A stretch of DNA of 64,000 nt, from positions 1 through 64,000 of the forward strand of contig JAKSPC010000002.1 of the NCBI GenBank assembly GCA_024405155.1, in the 5' to 3' direction. The notes under the pieces were generated by a model. The model was not told the origin of the DNA and ran no database searches. It was given only the letters and a program-made list of their open reading frames with translations. This DNA is from Lachnospiraceae bacterium. Its GTDB lineage: Bacteria; Bacillota; Clostridia; Lachnospirales; Lachnospiraceae. Numbering within the stretch: position 1 is the stretch's first letter; every line of letters begins with the position of its first letter. The position numbers were made by a program, and so were the translations under genes. Shown in pieces: positions 1 to 6,631 of this stretch.

Positions 1-55
1 CGAGCGAGAAGCCCCCACTTCAAATGCGAAGCATTAAGTGGTGGGAGTATGTCAC
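1..55 (+). mobile_element. Right end of an IS200/IS605-type (TnpB) element
   Basis: A long imperfect hairpin is visible: CCCCCACTT (12-20) pairs with AAGTGGTGGG (36-45) around an inner AATGC-GAA-GCATT stem (23-35), followed by AGTATGTCAC. Subterminal hairpins of this look close the right ends of IS200/IS605 elements in Clostridia, where they also form the scaffold end of the TnpB-associated guide RNA. The tnpB gene itself would lie left of the window. The exact element boundary near position 55 is inferred; no left end is available to compare. Confidence 0.5.
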
Positions 56-125
56 CGATAATTCCTGTGAAAACTTTCAGTTTTTTTGTATAACACAGAC
101 TCAACAGAAATGCGCGCATAATTGA

Positions 126-154
126 TTGACAGAAACGTCGTGATTTGTTATCAT
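126..154 (+). promoter_or_regulatory. Sigma-A type promoter
   Basis: TTGACA (126-131) and TATCAT (149-154) are separated by exactly 17 bases, a near-consensus vegetative promoter. Transcription would start near 161 and reach the terminator at 207-246 within about 85 bases, so it does not obviously serve hipB. Confidence 0.6.
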
Positions 155-159
155 ATTCA

Positions 160-246
160 TATAAAAAGGAGCTACCGATAGACGGTTAGCCCTGAAAGCT
201 TAGTTGAAAATAACCGCGTTTTCGAGGACGGCGGTTATTTTTTTCT
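160..246 (+). ncRNA. Candidate small RNA or terminated leader
   Basis: Between the promoter at 126-154 and the terminator at 207-246 lies a transcript of about 85 nt with no convincing ORF. It has a 5' hairpin (GCTACCG pairing with CGGTTAGC, about 171-190) and then the terminator stem. It could be an independent small RNA or an attenuated leader for the region containing hipBA. I do not recognise the family. Confidence 0.3.
207..246 (+). terminator. Rho-independent terminator
   Basis: AAATAACCGC (208-217) pairs with GCGGTTATTT (231-240) and runs straight into a T tract ending at 244. It closes the short unit that begins at the promoter 126-154. Confidence 0.7.
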
Positions 247-401
247 TGAGCTGATATCCTTTTAAACAGATCCGTAGGGAGAAGGACTCTTTTGTATACA
301 CTGAAACGGGATGATGGCGCATCGCAAAATAAGATCGAACGATACAGAAAGGAGAGTGTTTTGCAATCAACAGAAATTTGTCAGAGGGATTTTTATTCAA
401 A

Positions 402-429
402 ATTATATAGACATATTTGACCATATAAT
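402..429. promoter_or_regulatory. Candidate HipB operator
   Basis: ATTATAT (402-408) and ATATAAT (423-429) form an inverted repeat with partial extra matches between the arms, 41 bases before hipB. A TATAAT (424-429) sits in the right arm and could be the -10 box, so HipB binding would block the promoter, as in known autoregulated hipBA operons. Assignment is inferred from symmetry and position. Confidence 0.4.
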
Positions 430-469
430 ATACAATATTGAAAACAAATAGACAAATGAGGCGTGTTAT

Positions 470-802
470 ATGATTACAGCAAAAAGTTACAGGGCCCGGA
501 TCGCCGATCTGGGGACAAGATTGAAAACGTATCGGATCATGAAAGAAATGTCACAGCGGGATCTTGCTGACAAAACAGGAATTTCGTTAAGAAGCATTTC
601 CCGACTGGAACAGGGCGGGTCTGTACAGCTTGAAACGCTGTTTAAAATTATGACGGCACTGGGACTGGGCGACAATATCGAACTTCTGGTTCCCGATCAG
701 ACGAAAAGGCCAAGTTTCTATCTGGAAAATATGAAAGATAAGCCAAAGCGCGTACACAAAGCAGCGAACCGGAATGACTTTAAATGGGGGGATGAAGCTT
801 GA
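470..802 (+). CDS. hipB: HipB-type XRE antitoxin/repressor
   Basis: This 110-residue protein has a Cro/C1 helix-turn-helix at about residues 13-67 (ERM-like core reading MSQRDLADKTGISLRSISRLEQG), followed by a basic tail rich in K and R. In the HipBA family the antitoxin binds HipA and represses the shared promoter. The stop overlaps the start of the hipA-like gene (TTGA), which implies translational coupling and supports the pair. An inverted repeat just upstream is a candidate self-operator. Whether it neutralises HipA is inferred from organisation only. Confidence 0.8.
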   Translation: MITAKSYRARIADLGTRLKTYRIMKEMSQRDLADKTGISLRSISRLEQGGSVQLETLFKIMTALGLGDNIELLVPDQTKRPSFYLENMKDKPKRVHKAANRNDFKWGDEA

Positions 803-2103
803 ATACTACAGCAGAAGTATACTTATGGGGTACAAGAATCGGGATCATTCATCAGGAACCGACGATCCCGTATGCAACATTCGAGTACGATAAGAATTTT
901 TTGGGCAGCGGTATTGACGTCTCCCCGATCAGGATGCCGCTTGGACCGGTCCTGTATGAGTTTCCGGATCTTGCCGGCGCACCTTTTTATGGACTGCCCG
1001 GACTGGTCGCCGATTCTCTGCCGGACAGGTTCGGAAATGCCGTTATAGAAAAATGGCTGAACCGGCAGGGGAAATCGATAACTGACTTCACAGCGATCGA
1101 CCGGCTTTGCTATACCGGAAAGCGTGGCATGGGAGCTCTCGAATATGTTCCGGCAATTTCCGATATCAGGGACGTTGACGAAAGCATTGATGTGCGCGAG
1201 ATGGTGAAATTCGCATCGGATATTCTGTCAAAGAGAGAAAACATACGCTTTGAGGCAAAAGACAATCTGACCTACGCGCAGCTGGTACAGGTCGGGAGCT
1301 CTGCCGGAGGTGCCAGAGCAAAGGCACTTATCGCATGGAACGAACAGACAAACGAGATCAGATCCGGACAGGTCCAGCTCGGGCCCGGATTTGATTACTG
1401 GCTGATGAAATTCGATAACGTGTCAAAAAATGGCGACCACGGTCTTGAAGATCATCCGGAATACACCCTGATCGAATATGCATATTATCTTATGGCAAGG
1501 GACGCCGGGATAGAGATGGAAGAATGCAGGATATACGAGTCCGAGGGCGACCACCATTTCATGACAAAGCGCTTTGATCGTGTAAACGGAAAGAAGGTTC
1601 ATATGCAGTCTCTTGGCGCGCTGACTCATATCAGTTACCAGAATCCGGGTGTTTGCGGATACGAGCTTGCCGCCGGATATATGCAGGAGCTGGGTCTTAC
1701 CGCTGCGGAGATCGAGCAGTTTTATCGTCGCATGGTATTTAATGTTCTTGCGGTAAACCAGGATGATCATGTCAAAAATGTATCTTTCCTGATGAACAGA
1801 TCCGGAAAGTGGTCTCTGTCGCCGGCGTATGATATTACTTTTTCATACGACGCCGGAAACAAATGGCTGCGGGCACATCAGATGACTGTAAACGGAAAAA
1901 CTGACAATATTGAGCTTAGCGATCTGCTCGAAGCCGGTAAGGTTATGGGAATCAGAGACCGCAGGTGCAAAAATATCATCAATGATATCCAGCGGGTCGT
2001 GTATGGTTTTCCGGAGTATGCGTCAAGGGTCGGAGTCAGGGAGCCTACGGCAGATTATATCAGTTCCATAATTGCAAAAAACGCTGTCGTTGGCAAAAAT
2101 TAA
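799..2103 (+). CDS. hipA: HipA-family Ser/Thr kinase toxin
   Basis: The 434-residue protein matches the HipA fold in order: N-terminal HipA-N1 subdomain (residues 1-110, with LPGLVADSLPDRFG), glycine-rich loop SSAGGARAK (about 167-176), catalytic NQDDHVKN (N320, D322, D323) and metal-site SPAYD (D345). All catalytic elements look intact. Family members phosphorylate translation factors such as glutamyl-tRNA synthetase and cause dormancy; the target here is unknown. The start is TTG at 799, overlapping the hipB stop, with the purine-rich GGGGGGATG just upstream. Length is normal for the family. Its terminator has been split by the IS at 2141. Confidence 0.88.
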   Translation: MNTTAEVYLWGTRIGIIHQEPTIPYATFEYDKNFLGSGIDVSPIRMPLGPVLYEFPDLAGAPFYGLPGLVADSLPDRFGNAVIEKWLNRQGKSITDFTAIDRLCYTGKRGMGALEYVPAISDIRDVDESIDVREMVKFASDILSKRENIRFEAKDNLTYAQLVQVGSSAGGARAKALIAWNEQTNEIRSGQVQLGPGFDYWLMKFDNVSKNGDHGLEDHPEYTLIEYAYYLMARDAGIEMEECRIYESEGDHHFMTKRFDRVNGKKVHMQSLGALTHISYQNPGVCGYELAAGYMQELGLTAAEIEQFYRRMVFNVLAVNQDDHVKNVSFLMNRSGKWSLSPAYDITFSYDAGNKWLRAHQMTVNGKTDNIELSDLLEAGKVMGIRDRRCKNIINDIQRVVYGFPEYASRVGVREPTADYISSIIAKNAVVGKN

Positions 2104-2120
2104 ATCAATTCTGTTTAAGG

Positions 2121-2140
2121 GCCGTCCGGAAGGGCGGCTC
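2121..2140 (+). terminator. hipA terminator, interrupted by IS insertion
   Basis: GCCGTCC (2121-2127), GGAA loop and GGGCGGC (2132-2138) form a perfect stem with one G-T pair. The T tract that should follow is missing here because the IS begins at 2141; the tract (TCTTTT, 3805-3810) reappears after the right IS end. Joining base 2140 to base 3807 rebuilds an ordinary Rho-independent terminator. Confidence 0.75.
2132..2140 (+). repeat. Target site duplication, left copy
   Basis: GGGCGGCTC abuts the left inverted repeat and is repeated at 3798-3806 directly after the right inverted repeat. Nine bases fits IS4-type duplications. Confidence 0.8.
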
Positions 2141-2159
2141 CAATACCGTTTAGTTAAGC
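2141..2159 (+). repeat. IS left inverted repeat
   Basis: The 19-mer begins CAATACCGTTTAGTTAAGC and is the complement of 3779-3797 except for one base. Confidence 0.85.
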
Positions 2160-2210
2160 AAAAAAAGACAAAATATCGAAATAACGCTTGACAAGTGAAG
2201 CGAAATGTGC

Positions 2211-2283
2211 GGCCGCATTCTCTGCCTGAAGGCAGCGAATGCGGCCCTTGTAAATAGGAAATATCAACTATTTACAAGGAGGA
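2211..2283 (+). promoter_or_regulatory. IS leader hairpins guarding the transposase RBS
   Basis: First hairpin: GGCCGCATTC (2211-2220) with GAATGCGGCC (2237-2246), extended by an inner CTGCC-TGAA-GGCAG stem. Second hairpin: CTTGTAAATA (2247-2256) with TATTTACAAG (2269-2278), whose 3' arm runs into the AAGGAGG ribosome binding site at 2276-2282. Readthrough transcripts from hipA would fold both and hide the RBS, a known way for IS elements to avoid activation by outside promoters. Confidence 0.6.
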
Positions 2284-2291
2284 CACATTAC

Positions 2292-3610
2292 ATGCCGCAA
2301 CTAAAACCGTCATTCATCAAAAAGAGCTTCTTTGATGTCCTTGAGGACACTGCCGAAAACATCTCCGATTTCGTCAAGTCCCCGGGAAAGGATATGACCA
2401 GAGAGCGTGACTGCACCTTCGTTGACACGGTTCTGATCACCTGTTCCTTTTCCGCAAAGCGGATCAATACCGAACTCTTTGACTTCTTTTCTGCTAAGAA
2501 ATCCCGGATCCCTTCCAAGTCTGCTCTAACACAGCAACGCAACAAGCTGAACGATAAACTTTTTCCGCATATTTTCCATTCATTCAACAAGAAAGTCCCG
2601 TTCACCAAGACCTACAAAGGCCTGCATCTGATAGCTATCGATGGTTCCGACCTCAATCTTCCCACCTGCAGCACTGATCATACTTACGCCATCAAACAGG
2701 CAAGAAGCGACGGCTTCTACTACCAGATGCATCTCAATGCCGCTTACGATCTCCTGGAAAAACGCTACTGCGGAATGGAGATCCAGCCACGCCCCCAGAT
2801 GAACGAGGGAAAAGCGTTCAGATCCCTTGTCAACTCCTACGGAAATCCCGGTTCAGCCCTGTTCATCGCTGACAGAGGATACGTTTCCTGCAACAATATC
2901 GCCTTTCTTCTGGAAAACCGGCATCATTTCCTGATACGTGCCAAGGCTCCGGATTCCTCGGCAAGCTTTCTGAGACACGTCGTTACTGAAGAAAGTCCTG
3001 ATGATGTCGATGTCTGCTTTTATCTCACACGCAGCGTCAAAAAGCACGACAAAATCCGGATAAGTACAAGCTGCTCAACTGCCAGCGTGAATTTCTGTAC
3101 ATTCCTCATGGTGATACCGAATCTCTCTATGAGATGAGGTTTCGCGTTGTTCGCTTCTCCATCGGCGATGGTTCTGTTGAGTACATTGTTACGGATCTCT
3201 CAAGAGAGGCTTTTCCTTCCGGTGAAATAAAAAAGCTTTATGAATTGCGCTGGGGAATAGAAACTTCTTTCCGCTCTCTCAAGTATGCTCTTTCGCTGAC
3301 ATTTCTCCACTCTGTAAAAAGAGAACTCATCATCCAGGAGGTCTACGCCAAACTTATAGCCTATAACTTTTCCTCTCTCCTGCATGCTTACGCTGAAGAA
3401 TGGAAGCACTACAAGAGCTGTAAAGGGCTTGTTTATAAAGTCTCTTTTGAAGACGTCATTCCCATCGCCCTCCGTTTTCTCATTGTGAGGATGTCTAATG
3501 ACACAATAAAAGCCCTGATGACCAGACATCTGACAGAAATCCGGGAAGATTCCCACAATCCCCGGAGGGTCAGATCTCAGACCGCTAATCCTTTAGGCAA
3601 CAGGGCATAA
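2292..3610 (+). pseudogene. IS4-family DDE transposase, frameshifted
   Basis: The natural start is ATG 2292, eight bases after AAGGAGG. The first frame carries the first two catalytic aspartates (AIDGSDLNLP and ADRGYVS) and then ends at 3137. A second frame resumes near 3055 and contains YELRWGIETSFRSLK, the exact Y-2-R-3-E-6-K signature with the catalytic Glu. Adding one A to the AAAA tract at 3051-3054 rejoins the frames into about 439 residues with the sensible junction HDKNPDKYK. So one base seems lost. Ribosomal frameshifting is possible but is not usual for IS4. Without it no complete DDE triad is made. Confidence 0.8.
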
Positions 3611-3632
3611 CCTGTTTATACCACTTTTTTCA

Positions 3633-3655
3633 GGCAGATGCAAATCTGTCTTTTT
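3633..3655 (+). terminator. Transposase terminator
   Basis: GGCAGAT (3633-3639), GCAA tetraloop, ATCTGTC (3644-3650) and five T residues, 22 bases after the transposase stop. Confidence 0.7.
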
Positions 3656-3778
3656 GGCGTTGAAAAATTCGTTGTAAACTGTACAACCAGGCCTCATAAT
3701 TGCCTTGAGCACTGGTTTATCTGACGGTATTCTCCTACCATTCACCTCTTTGCAAAGGGCGGGGGACCGAGATTTTCA

Positions 3779-3797
3779 GCTTAACTTAACGGTATTG
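3779..3797 (-). repeat. IS right inverted repeat
   Basis: Read on the minus strand it begins CAATACCGTTAAGTTAAGC, one mismatch from the left repeat. Confidence 0.85.
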
Positions 3798-3806
3798 GGG
3801 CGGCTC
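3798..3806 (+). repeat. Target site duplication, right copy
   Basis: Second copy of GGGCGGCTC; it is followed by the T tract that once belonged to the hipA terminator. Confidence 0.8.
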
Positions 3807-3844
3807 TTTTGTACGTTTTCAAGCCGCAGAACAGGCATTGATCC

Positions 3845-3985
3845 ATGACCGGAGACGACCGTCGTGAACAGGCAATCACATTAACAACGGTATTGTCTCG
3901 TCTGTCTCGTGCGGAAGGAGTCTTTGAAAACATTCTACAGTGCATACTTGACGTAGAGCGCCTCAGGGAGGAGATCCGGGGATAA
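3845..3985 (+). CDS. Small hypothetical protein, 46 aa
   Basis: An ATG ORF downstream of the IS encodes a charged, probably helical peptide ending VERLREEIRG. It has no clear ribosome binding site and I recognise no family. It lies among decayed fragments and precedes the 4022 ORF by 36 bases, so it may be a remnant of a longer gene rather than a working one. Confidence 0.25.
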   Translation: MTGDDRREQAITLTTVLSRLSRAEGVFENILQCILDVERLREEIRG

Positions 3986-4021
3986 GAACTGCAATGGATT
4001 TATACTGTAGATAAGATAAAC

Positions 4022-4414
4022 ATGTCTCTACATTACGGCTGCCCCGACTGCGAAGCAAGGGATCCGGCAGAACGCTACCAACTGCAGCTTAAAGATCTTG
4101 GCTACAAACCGGTAGATCCTTTTTCCGGCTACAAGAAAAAAGTGACAGTCCGGAACACCGTAAAGAATATGGAGACAGAGGCATTTCCGTACAAGATGAT
4201 ATGGGAACGGAATCCTACCGCATTGGATCCGCGAAAGTCCGTGGCAGAGTATCAACGAATGATTGATCAGGTCTCTATCGGTTTCCATGTCGATCGGATA
4301 ATTGATGAGAAACAGCGGGTTATTCGTTTGACGCATGAACTGTACGGGTTCTCATTTGATGTAAGGGAACAGAGGTTATATATATCAAACGGAAGAGGGA
4401 TATTTCCTGTGTGA
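4022..4414 (+). CDS. Hypothetical protein, 130 aa
   Basis: A soluble-looking protein starting MSLHYGCPDCEARD, with one CxxC near the N-terminus (Cys7, Cys10) and a basic middle. I do not recognise a family. It has no membrane segment or signal peptide. The ribosome binding site is poor. It overlaps by two bases the reading frame of a vapC remnant. Position between the IS and decayed toxin DNA suggests low selective constraint, so it may be non-functional. Confidence 0.4.
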   Translation: MSLHYGCPDCEARDPAERYQLQLKDLGYKPVDPFSGYKKKVTVRNTVKNMETEAFPYKMIWERNPTALDPRKSVAEYQRMIDQVSIGFHVDRIIDEKQRVIRLTHELYGFSFDVREQRLYISNGRGIFPV

Positions 4415-4571
4415 TTTTGACACGAAAGCAGCTGAAAGCTACGGAAAGATCCGGGCGGATCTGGAGCGGCGGGGCACGCCGATTGGGCCAATGGATATGC
4501 CGATCGCCGCGCATGCGCTATCCCGGGAGCTTATCATCGTGACAAACAATGCGGCGAATTCCGGCGGGTAG
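4413..4571 (+). pseudogene. VapC-type PIN toxin, C-terminal remnant
   Basis: An open frame without a start codon encodes about 52 residues that resemble the end of VapC toxins: YGKIRADLERRGTPIGPMD, then IAAHALSRELIIVTNN, the segment carrying the third and fourth acidic region of the PIN domain. The N-terminal half with the first catalytic Asp and the partner VapB are absent. The family cleaves RNA; this fragment cannot. Identification rests on pattern recall only. Confidence 0.6.
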
Positions 4572-4622
4572 CCTGTCTTCCGGTCGAAAACTGGGTCAGC
4601 TGAACAGATAGCGGGAATAAGA

Positions 4623-4656
4623 AAACAGCCGGCGGAAAAGGTCCGGCTGTTTTTGT
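4623..4656. terminator. Bidirectional terminator
   Basis: ACAGCCGG and CCGGCTGT form the stem, with TTTTT on the plus side and AAAAC/TTTTC on the other. It separates the rightward accessory ORFs from the convergent XRE gene ending at 4676. Confidence 0.7.
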
Positions 4657-4675
4657 GTTCATGTTTATTTTCTAT

Positions 4676-4933
4676 TTAACGTATTTCCTGTTCCAGTTCA
4701 TCAAAGATTCGGTCATCGAAGAATTCCTTCAGGGTGATTCCAAGTCCGTCGCACATTTTCTTAATCGTAATTACAGAAACATCTCTTCGTCTTTCATCCA
4801 TCAGGCTGTACACCGTTGAGGGCGTGACCCCGGACAGAGTCGCCAGTGTGTTCAGCCGGATATTTCTTACAAGGCAGAGTTCTTTTAATCTTATCACACA
4901 AGCATCTTTCACATATAACGATTTTTCATCCAT
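4676..4933 (-). CDS. XRE-family transcriptional repressor
   Basis: The 85-residue protein is almost only a Cro/C1 helix-turn-helix (about residues 10-70, with LNTLATLSGVTPSTVYSLMD as the recognition region). I chose ATG 4933 because AAAGGTG precedes it by five bases; a longer frame reaching 5047 lacks such a site. It runs leftward beside the pilus locus. Three overlapping TACGCA/TGCGTA half-site palindromes lie 41-113 bases upstream of its start, and the same palindrome covers the -35 of the rightward pilus operon. I infer an autorepressor that also controls the pilus operon. Confidence 0.8.
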   Translation of the reverse strand: MDEKSLYVKDACVIRLKELCLVRNIRLNTLATLSGVTPSTVYSLMDERRRDVSVITIKKMCDGLGITLKEFFDDRIFDELEQEIR

Positions 4934-4973
4934 ATTATCACCTTTTTGTTGATAATACGAAACATTCTTCACG

Positions 4974-5046
4974 TGCGTATACGCAAGTGCGATAAAAATA
5001 TTGTTTTTTTCAATACAAAATACGCAAATGCGTATACGCAACTGCA
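4974..5046. promoter_or_regulatory. Operator cluster of the XRE repressor
   Basis: TGCGTATACGCA (4974-4985) overlaps CGCAAGTGCG (4982-4991); TACGCAAATGCGTA (5021-5034) overlaps TGCGTATACGCA (5029-5040) and is followed by TACGCAACTGCA (5035-5046). The repeated half-site is TACGCA. The identical design recurs at 6536-6553. Exact promoter boxes for the leftward gene are not clear within the repeats. Confidence 0.65.
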
Positions 5047-5205
5047 CACATCATTTTATCTGTTAGTTTTTTTCTGAAAATACTCTTTGAAGGTAATAAT
5101 GCTACAGGCATTTCGAAATAGGCAGCTGTCAAAATGGACGTTTAACGGTCGGAGATTATTTTAGAGAGATGCATAGCTTTTTTGATACGAAATTATCTGA
5201 ACATC

Positions 5206-6420
5206 TTATTTGGTGATGGAGGTAATAATCCAGCCGGTGTCAGCTTTTTTGTAACTGTTTCCACAGTATGGGCAGGTTCTGACACGCATCGAATCAAATG
5301 AAGCACCGCAAAAATCACAGTTGACAGCGTGAATTGTAAACGGGTTGCTTTCCTGGTCTGAAAAAACTTTTTTCATGGATAGGTGGATACGTTCCTGCTG
5401 CGAAATCACCCGGCCTGCAGAATAACGGTATGTAGTCAGGAATACGGTCAGCCGCACATTGCAGAGGGAATCGTCAAAGCGGTAGCCGGTGATTTCCAGT
5501 GCACCTCGAAATGTGCAATCAATGACGTCATTAAACAAATCAAGATGTTTTCCTGTGTAGAAAGGAAGACTGGTACAGTCTTCTGAAAAGATTACTGATT
5601 CCAGTAGGGAATAAACAGTACCGGCGAAATGTTCATAGCTGGATTCCTGAAAGTGGTTGGAAAATTCGTTAAAGAATCTTTGGCTTTTGTTTTGCTTTGA
5701 GATCAACGGAACAGTTTCCGCAGCATCGTTGAACACAGCCCCGGCCTTTTTAACCGAACCTGCAATATAAGAAACAATCATGCCAAGAAAAGCGCTGATG
5801 ATAAACCTGGATAAATAATCGGAAACGCCGGCAGCAGGAAGGGCGAACAGAGTGAGCGCGCCGAAGACCGCTCCGGTTACAGCCCCTATGGCAAGAAGTT
5901 TTTTTGTGTTGCTTTTTAACTCATTTTCTGTAATCCCATGATCCGTAAGAAAAAAGAATTCAGTAATTTTCGGATAGAGTTCTGATATTTCAAACCTGGT
6001 ATGGCAGTAGGCGCATCCATTCAGCAAATCGGATACCCGCGATAAACAGCCGCAATTCGGGCAGCAATACTCCATATTGCCGATATCTGTGCTATTGGTA
6101 TTTGAGGTCACATTAACATAGTAAAGCTGAGGGGATTCGCTTTGGAATATAGTACCGGAGGGCCCTTCAACGACTCTTTTCAAAGTTCCGGTAAGGCAGC
6201 AAAGTTCATCAGTCAATTCTTTTCCGGATTTATGACGAATAACCATGCCATCGGGGAAATGCCCCCTGGGACGATTCTGCAGGTGAAGATTCAATCCCAT
6301 TTTATTCAATCGTTTTTCTTTTGCTTTTTTGTTGAATGAGACGCTATATGTAGCACACACGGAGGCGGAATCCGGATGATAAAGAAAATCGTGGGATAAT
6401 GTCAAGGACGAATTATTCAT
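5206..6420 (-). CDS. Zinc-ribbon membrane protein of unknown role
   Basis: The 404-residue protein has a first zinc ribbon (CPNCG ... CAYCH, about residues 119-139), two close membrane helices (about 172-220, alanine/glycine-rich), a soluble domain of about 120 residues that may be Tim44-like, and a second zinc ribbon at the C-terminus (CDFCG ... CPYCG). The start ATG at 6420 follows GGGAGAG. It is divergent from the pilus operon and shares a 211-bp intergenic region holding a repressor site, so it may be co-regulated. Function unknown; the kinases of the same locus also carry zinc ribbons. Confidence 0.6.
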   Translation of the reverse strand: MNNSSLTLSHDFLYHPDSASVCATYSVSFNKKAKEKRLNKMGLNLHLQNRPRGHFPDGMVIRHKSGKELTDELCCLTGTLKRVVEGPSGTIFQSESPQLYYVNVTSNTNSTDIGNMEYCCPNCGCLSRVSDLLNGCAYCHTRFEISELYPKITEFFFLTDHGITENELKSNTKKLLAIGAVTGAVFGALTLFALPAAGVSDYLSRFIISAFLGMIVSYIAGSVKKAGAVFNDAAETVPLISKQNKSQRFFNEFSNHFQESSYEHFAGTVYSLLESVIFSEDCTSLPFYTGKHLDLFNDVIDCTFRGALEITGYRFDDSLCNVRLTVFLTTYRYSAGRVISQQERIHLSMKKVFSDQESNPFTIHAVNCDFCGASFDSMRVRTCPYCGNSYKKADTGWIITSITK

Positions 6421-6535
6421 GAATGTCTCTCCCTTCTTCTGAAACAGGTTTCATTTGTTTCAATGTAGATGCTAAATCAATCCCGTGAAAAAGTCTATAA
6501 ATATTCAAAAAACAGGAAAAAATGTCCAAAACAAA

Positions 6536-6573
6536 TATACGCACTTGCGTATATTATGGAGATAGTATAGAAT
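6536..6573 (+). promoter_or_regulatory. Pilus operon promoter with XRE operator
   Basis: TATACGCA-CT-TGCGTATA (6536-6553) is a perfect palindrome matching the sites before the XRE gene. Its right arm contains TTGCGT (6545-6550), which is 17 bases from TAGAAT (6568-6573), so the operator covers the -35 box. Start of transcription would be near 6580, about 50 bases before the lipoprotein gene. Bound repressor should exclude RNA polymerase. Confidence 0.6.
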
Positions 6574-6631
6574 ATTAGCTAATCGATGTGTCAGCAGCCT
6601 GATTCAAAATAGATAAAAAGAGGAAAATCCA

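Larger units (their letters stand above)
2141..3797 (+). mobile_element. IS4-family insertion sequence, 1657 bp
   Basis: The element is bounded by 19-base inverted repeats that differ at one position (2141-2159 and 3779-3797) and by a 9-bp direct repeat GGGCGGCTC. It carries one transposase gene with the IS4 DDE and Y(2)R(3)E(6)K signatures, now frameshifted, a structured leader (2211-2283) and a terminator (3633-3655). Bases 3656-3778 are non-coding subterminal DNA in which I see nothing further. The ends and duplication are complete, so insertion was probably recent, but the element looks unable to move by itself. Confidence 0.85.

Noticed and set aside
3040..3140. Programmed frameshift in the transposase
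   Set aside because: IS4 transposases are normally one frame, and I see no clear slippery heptamer with a following stimulator; a simple one-base loss explains it better.
4974..5046. CRISPR-like repeats
   Set aside because: The repeats are short palindromic half-sites in a promoter, not spaced units; no CRISPR array was seen in the window.
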